Assembly (NCBI RefSeq): GCF_902635505.1
Contig: NC_045432.1
Coordinates: 77,923,051-77,987,050 of the forward strand
DNA: 64,000 nucleotides
Reading direction: 5' to 3'
Origin: Sarcophilus harrisii
Taxonomy: Eukaryota; Chordata; Mammalia; Dasyuromorphia; Dasyuridae
Made by a program: the position numbers and the translations under genes. Under the pieces are notes generated by a model. It was not told where the DNA came from. It saw nothing but the letters and a program-made list of their open reading frames with translations, and did no database searches. Below, piece by piece: positions 60,075 to 64,000 of the stretch. Each line of letters starts with the position of its first letter. Within the stretch, counting starts at the first letter, position 1.

Positions 60075-61020
60075 ATTATTATATTGAAAAAATTCTCTAA
60101 TTAATAGAGAAATGCAAATTAAAATAACCATGAGATTGTATCTCAAAAAAGGGGGGTCAAATAACAAATAATGGAGGGGCTATGAGAAAAAAAGTGTATT
60201 GTAGAGCTGTGAAGTGGTCCAACCATTCTGGAAACTATGTGCAAACAACTATTAAACTGTGCATCCCTTTGACCCCATTGATACCACGACTACGTCTAGA
60301 TTCCAAAGAGATAAGAGGAAAAGGATCAATATGTACAAAAATAGTATGGTAGCTTTGATTGTTGTATTGAAGAATTGGAAACTGAGGCAGGGCCATCAGC
60401 TGGGGAATGGCTAAACAAGTTATGGTGGCTATTGTGCTGTAAGAAAAAATGAACCTTGGGGCAGCTAGGTGGTGCAGTGGATAAAGCACCAACCCTGAAA
60501 TCAGGAGGACCTGAGTTCAGATCTGATCTCAGATACTTAACACTTCCTAGCTGTGTGACCCTGGGCAAGTCACTTAACCCCAAATACCTCAACAGCAACA
60601 AAAAAAAAAAAAAAAAGGAAAAAGAAAAAGAAAGAATGAACCTAGGGAGACTTGTATGACCTGATTAGGGAGCAGAAGGGAGCAGAATGAGAACAATTTC
60701 TAAAATAACAATGATATTGTAAAGAAAAACTTCAAAAGACTTATAATAAATTTTTAAATGAATGTTAAAAGATTTAGAAACTCAGATCAATACAATGACC
60801 AACTATGATTTCAGGGGACTCGTGATGAAACAGGCTATCAATCTCTTGAAAGAAAGGTAATGGACTTAAAAGTAAAGATTGAGCCATATTTTCTTTGGAC
60901 ATGCCCAATGTAAGAATTTGTTTTGCTTGACTGTTTTTAACTGGGAATTTTGTTTTTTTTGATTCCTCAAAGTGGGTGGAGGCAGTGAGAAAGAGAAGGT
61001 ACAGCTTCATTTGAAAAAAA
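60075..61020 (+). mobile_element. Old L1 3' end, split by a SINE
   Basis: 'aaccattctggaaactatgt', 'ctgtgcatccctttgacccc' and 'gctggggaatggctaaacaa' precede the SINE. 'gacttgtatgacctgattag', 'ggactcgtgatgaaacaggc' and a 3' UTR with A-tail at about 61,018 follow it. Confidence 0.8.
60457..60630 (+). mobile_element. tRNA-derived marsupial SINE (WSINE1-like), young
   Basis: This is the best preserved copy, with 'gcagctaggtggtgcagtgg', 'aaatcaggaggacctgagtt' and 'tgtgaccctgggcaagtcac', then an A-tail of 18 bases with aaag extensions. Target-site duplications of 13 bp with one mismatch flank it: aaaaaatgaacct (60,444-60,456) and aaagaatgaacct (60,631-60,643). Confidence 0.95.
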
Positions 61021-61023
61021 AAA

Positions 61024-61146
61024 TTAACTGCTTGGAAAACTAGACATCAGTCTGGCAGAAATTAAGTTTCAATCATTATTTCATCCCACAGATGAAGATA
61101 AATTCCAAATAAATACAACAGTTAGGTATAAAAGATTATATCATAG
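61024..61146 (+). mobile_element. L1 ORF2 fragment
   Basis: 'ctagacatcagtctggcaga' and 'aattaagtttcaatcatt' match the same ORF2 region as 57,795-57,850. It is an isolated fragment adjoining the probable LTR. Confidence 0.5.
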
Positions 61147-61148
61147 TT

Positions 61149-61701
61149 GTGTGGAATGGAGAGATAAAGTGAAGAACTTACAGGAATGTTTAAATTCTTT
61201 TTTCTGTATTTTATTTTTATTATTTCTATATCTCTGTGACCTGCATAAGCCGGTATGTGCAAGCCAGTATTTACTTAAAACTAGATATATTTACTTAACC
61301 AGAAATGATGACATTTATCCTTGTTCCATGTTATCAATATTTAGATTATTAAATGCCCTCAGCTCAATAATCAGAAGTTTGAAGGTCTGACTGATGATTC
61401 CTCTCAGAATCAGGGAAACAAAGCATTCCATTCTAATCTGCCTTTGGCACCCATGTTTAACATTCAATTAGGGGAGAAGGCCCCTCTTTCTCAATGCTCC
61501 CTGGCCTATGATGTAATCCTTTGTAACCAAACCTATAAAAACTGTACATCTTTCCTAAATCTTCAACCCTTGTACTGTGAGCTTTCTCTCTTTCCCTCCT
61601 CGCAGTGGAATTGCTCATTCTCATGAGAATTTATTAATAAATAAGTTTTCTGCTTTCTACTGAGTGATCTCAGTAGTCATTTTGGGTAAGGGTCTTCTAC
61701 A
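61149..61701 (+). mobile_element. Probable solo LTR of an endogenous retrovirus (fossil)
   Basis: A region of about 550 bp has the layout of an LTR: a TG start, a TATA-like 'cctataaaaa' at about 61,530, an AATAAA-containing stretch at about 61,638, a T/C-rich block between them, and a CA end at 'gggtcttctaca'. No internal retroviral genes and no partner LTR are seen in the window. A clear flanking duplication was not found, so the ends are approximate. The style of the TATA-to-polyA section recalls class I (gamma-like) LTRs. That assignment is tentative. Confidence 0.45.
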
Positions 61702-61907
61702 TCCCTCACACAAACTGAGAAGCAAGTAAGGAAATATCTGTTGTACTGGCATTCACAAATCTTGATTTGTTTAGATTTTCTTTAGTCCGTGGGCGCACAC
61801 TTTGTTCTCTGTTCTTTGTGAGGGAAAATGTTTCCATGGATATTATGTAATATAATCTGGACAAGCTGTGAAGATCCCTCCTGTTACCTTCCATAAACAT
61901 ATCACAG

Positions 61908-62217
61908 ACTGAGTGTGAACCACAACATAGCATTCTCACTCTGTTATTTGTTTGCATTTTTTCTCAGTTTTTTTCTTCGTTTTTGATCTGATTTTTCTTG
62001 TGCAACAAGCTAACTGTATAAATATGTATACACATATTGGATCTAACATGTATTTCAACATATTTAACCTGTATTGGACTACTTGCCAGGTAGGGGAGGG
62101 AGCAGGGGGAAGGAGGGGAAAATTTGGAACAAAAGGTTTTGCAGGGGTCAATGTTGGAAAAACCACCTGTGCACATGCTTTGTAAATAAAAAGCTTTAAT
62201 TAAAAAAAGAACAAAAA
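61908..62217 (+). mobile_element. 5'-truncated L1 3' UTR insertion (310 bp)
   Basis: It begins 'actgagtgtgaaccacaac' and runs through 'tttttcttgtgcaacaagc', 'ttggaacaaaaggttttgc' and 'aaataaaaagctttaattaa' to an A-rich tail. Perfect 15-bp target-site duplications, ataaacatatcacag, flank it (61,893-61,907 and 62,218-62,232). It contains only 3' UTR, so its open frames are meaningless. Confidence 0.93.
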
Positions 62218-62232
62218 ATAAACATATCACAG

Positions 62233-63047
62233 GGTCCCTGAGCAAGGTTATATCTTCCTTTAAAGTCAAAGGAGACAAAACTTCAGTCACTTTTCTTAAA
62301 GGAAAATTTTTTTCTTGTTTTACAGAGAAGTCAGACCATTCTACAGTTCTGCCAACAGTAACCCAGTATGTTTGCTTCAACAGTTCCTGTAACAGTGGGG
62401 GGGGGGGGGGGGGAAGGAAGGAGGGAAGGAAAACCTGAAAGTTGCTTTGGTTTGTAGTTCTCATATTACTAGTAATTTGAAATAGCCTTTAATATAGTTA
62501 ATAGTTTACAATTCTCCCGAAAACTTAATGTTTAGATCTCTTGACAATACTTAATCATTATGGGATGGTTCTTAGTTACCAGAGATACCACCTAAGAGAT
62601 TTGATACAAATTTCCCCCTAATGTTTCCATTATTAATCTTGCTACAATGTGATCATGCAAGTTTTTCAATGTGATGTGATCAAAATGATGTACTGCTTCT
62701 TTTGGGCTTCCCTTCCTCCTTTCTTAAGAATTTTCCACCTAGCTGGGAAAAATAGATACCTGATGTGGTTCTCTCCTTTAAAAAAACATTGTGACTTTAA
62801 TATCCAGATCCTATATATTTATTTTGAGCTTATTAGATGTGGTCTAAGATGTTTGAAAATTAATTTTGATAAAACTGATTTCCAGTTTTCAGAAGGAACT
62901 AGGGGCATCTTGCCCCCAAGTAATTCATGGTATCAGCTCTATTGCATTATTGAGATTAGAGTCCATTTGTTCTGCTTTTTTAAAAACTAATTTACTGCTT
63001 GATTATCTACAGGCAGATATGACTTTGTGACTCCCCTAATCCAGCAA
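62233..63047. other. Single-copy stretch with a G17 run, no gene seen
   Basis: Mixed, AT-leaning sequence contains a run of 17 G at 62,397-62,413 followed by ggaa repeats. The 113-codon frame at 62,649-62,990 shows no features I recognise. Confidence 0.5.
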
Positions 63048-63180
63048 TGCCAGCATCAGTCAATAAACACCTATTAAGCACCTCCTATTTGCCAGGCATT
63101 GTGCTGAAGATTTAAAAAATAGGCAAAAGACAGGCCTTGCCCAGAAAGGTAACTCACCAACTAATGGGGGATTTCTATTG
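63048..63180 (-). repeat. L2-3'-end-like repeat (antisense)
   Basis: 'cagtcaataaacacctatta', 'tgccaggcattgtgctgaag' and 'caaaagacaggccttgccc' repeat the head of the element at 50,262. Confidence 0.65.
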
Positions 63181-63184
63181 CCTC

Positions 63185-63565
63185 CAGGGATGATATAAAC
63201 TCCTCAGTTTGGCTTTTCAGGCCCTTCTTAACCTGGCCGCAACCTCCCTCTTCTCCTCACTACAGCCAAACTGACCTCTTCAGACACTCTCTAACCTGTG
63301 CCTTTGCTAGGGCTGTCCCCCACGCCTTCACTCCAGAGCCCCCTCAGCTCCATATCTCTTCCTCTAAGAGGCAGTTCCAGGCCCATTTTCTACCGGAAGC
63401 CTTCGCTGATGCCCTGAACTGCCGGTGCCCTATCTGATACCTACATATAGTCAGGCCGTGTTAATACTGTATTTGCATCGTCCTTCATGAAAATCGGAAT
63501 TATTTCCCTTTTGGTCGGTGTACCTGACACAGTGCTTGGCCCATATCGGGCGTATGGAGTGTTGT
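63185..63565 (+). mobile_element. L2 3' region
   Basis: 'ataaactcctcagtttggct', 'tttcaggcccttcttaacct', 'ctgtcccccacgccttcact' and 'gaagccttcgctgatgccct', then 'cctgacacagtgcttggc', follow the L2 3' end in order. CpG frequency rises towards the right end. Confidence 0.7.
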
Positions 63566-64000
63566 TGGCGTCCTGTCCGGCTCTGCAGAGCGGCGCCTCG
63601 GCACTCAAGTCATTTCTAGGAAACGAATGGGCGCGAGGCCTCCTGACATTCGGGCCCGTCTCCCGCCAACCCACAAACCCCCTCGCTCGGCCCAGCGCTC
63701 AACTTACTGCCACAGCCCGGGAGACCGGCCTGGTGAAGGCCCGACGCCTGGATACCCCAACACCCACTCCCCCCGCCCTCTCACGCGCTAAAACAGAAAA
63801 CGGACGCTCCGCCTTCCCGGTCCCACCCCTTAGTCCGCCCCAAGCGCTAGCCCTCGTGGAAAATCCCTCAATGAAATACAGGTGTGAATAGAAGGAGACG
63901 TCACCTGCTTCGGCCTCCCTCACTGGAGAGCTCCTCGGAGGCGGGGGCTGCGAGGCCCGTGGGGCCTTCTGGAGGCCTGCGGGGCCTTCTGGGGCCTTCG
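63540..64000. promoter_or_regulatory. CpG-rich segment, probable CpG-island edge
   Basis: GC content and CpG density rise sharply after about 63,540 ('gtccggctctgcagagcggc', 'ggcgcgaggcctcc') in an otherwise CpG-poor window. A CRE-like 'gacgtcacc' lies at 63,898-63,906. This is the usual look of a housekeeping-type promoter flank. The transcript, if any, is not identifiable. Open frames here lack good ATG starts or splice partners. Confidence 0.65.
63957..64000. repeat. GGGGCCTTCTGG short tandem repeat at window edge
   Basis: Copies of 'ggggccttctgg' with partial steps occupy the last 44 bp and run out of the window, so the full array length is unknown. Confidence 0.7.

Noticed and set aside
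61964-62464. 166-codon minus-strand frame
   Set aside because: It crosses the antisense of a 3'-UTR-only L1 insertion, its target-site duplication and a G17 run, so it cannot be a conserved gene.
63487-63891. 134-codon plus-strand frame running from the L2 tail into the CpG-rich block
   Set aside because: It starts inside an old L2 3' end and continues only because GC-rich sequence has few stops.
63699-63923. Minus-strand 74-codon frame in the CpG-rich end, ending at a gtaagt donor
   Set aside because: Its nominal start is GTG, not ATG, no upstream coding support is visible, and matching acceptors to the left were not found.

Overview
This window looks like marsupial nuclear DNA that is almost entirely repetitive. 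The taxonomic clue is the repeat set. Two tRNA-derived SINEs (51,390 and 60,457) carry the head and the '...cttaacccc...' box that I know from Australian marsupials, especially dasyurid-type WSINE1 elements, and both end in A-tails. There are also many L1 pieces with the marsupial-type ORF2 carboxy end and 3' UTR, a Mar1-like CORE-SINE and old L2 fragments. The species cannot be fixed from sequence alone. I see no confidently assignable host protein-coding gene. Most open frames are by-products of strand-asymmetric repeats.

Layout. (1) 1-25,318 is a purine-rich (A+G on the + strand) satellite with higher-order structure. Long units of about 2.1 kb consist of an A and a B module, and short units of about 0.9-1.1 kb have A only. 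The first 3.2 kb of the window repeats 16,446-19,650. (2) 25,319-28,760 is the 5' part of an L1 whose ORF1 coiled-coil segment has been amplified into nine tandem copies of about 320 bp, followed by a single decayed RNA-binding domain. (3) 28,761-30,320 is a GAGA/GACAG tract, and 30,321-31,690 looks like a decayed relative of the first satellite. (4) 31,690-38,085 is mostly single-copy DNA with three weak exon-like signals and a five-copy minisatellite of about 135 bp. (5) 38,090-48,634 is a second, unrelated satellite built from a repeat of about 26 bp with a CCATGG core, broken by eight copies of a ~200-bp non-repeat spacer and organised in higher-order blocks of about 3-4 kb. (6) 48,635-63,565 is ordinary marsupial repeat-rich DNA: nested L1s, SINEs, L2 pieces and one probable solo LTR. 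Three insertions are clearly dated relative to their hosts by target-site duplications. (7) 63,540-64,000 is CpG-rich and probably the edge of a CpG-island promoter for a gene outside the window.

Two cautions. First, parts of the first satellite (about 1,545-17,000) and of the L1 array (about 26,650-27,780) carry many small deletions compared with clean sister copies, while other blocks are identical over hundreds of bases. This pattern suggests gap filling with uncorrected long reads, so copy numbers and unit lengths there may be unreliable. Second, family names for old repeats rest on remembered consensus sequences and not on a database search. The most unusual object is the satellite-like array grown out of an L1 ORF1 coiled coil. 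The two large satellites are the other candidates for something undescribed.
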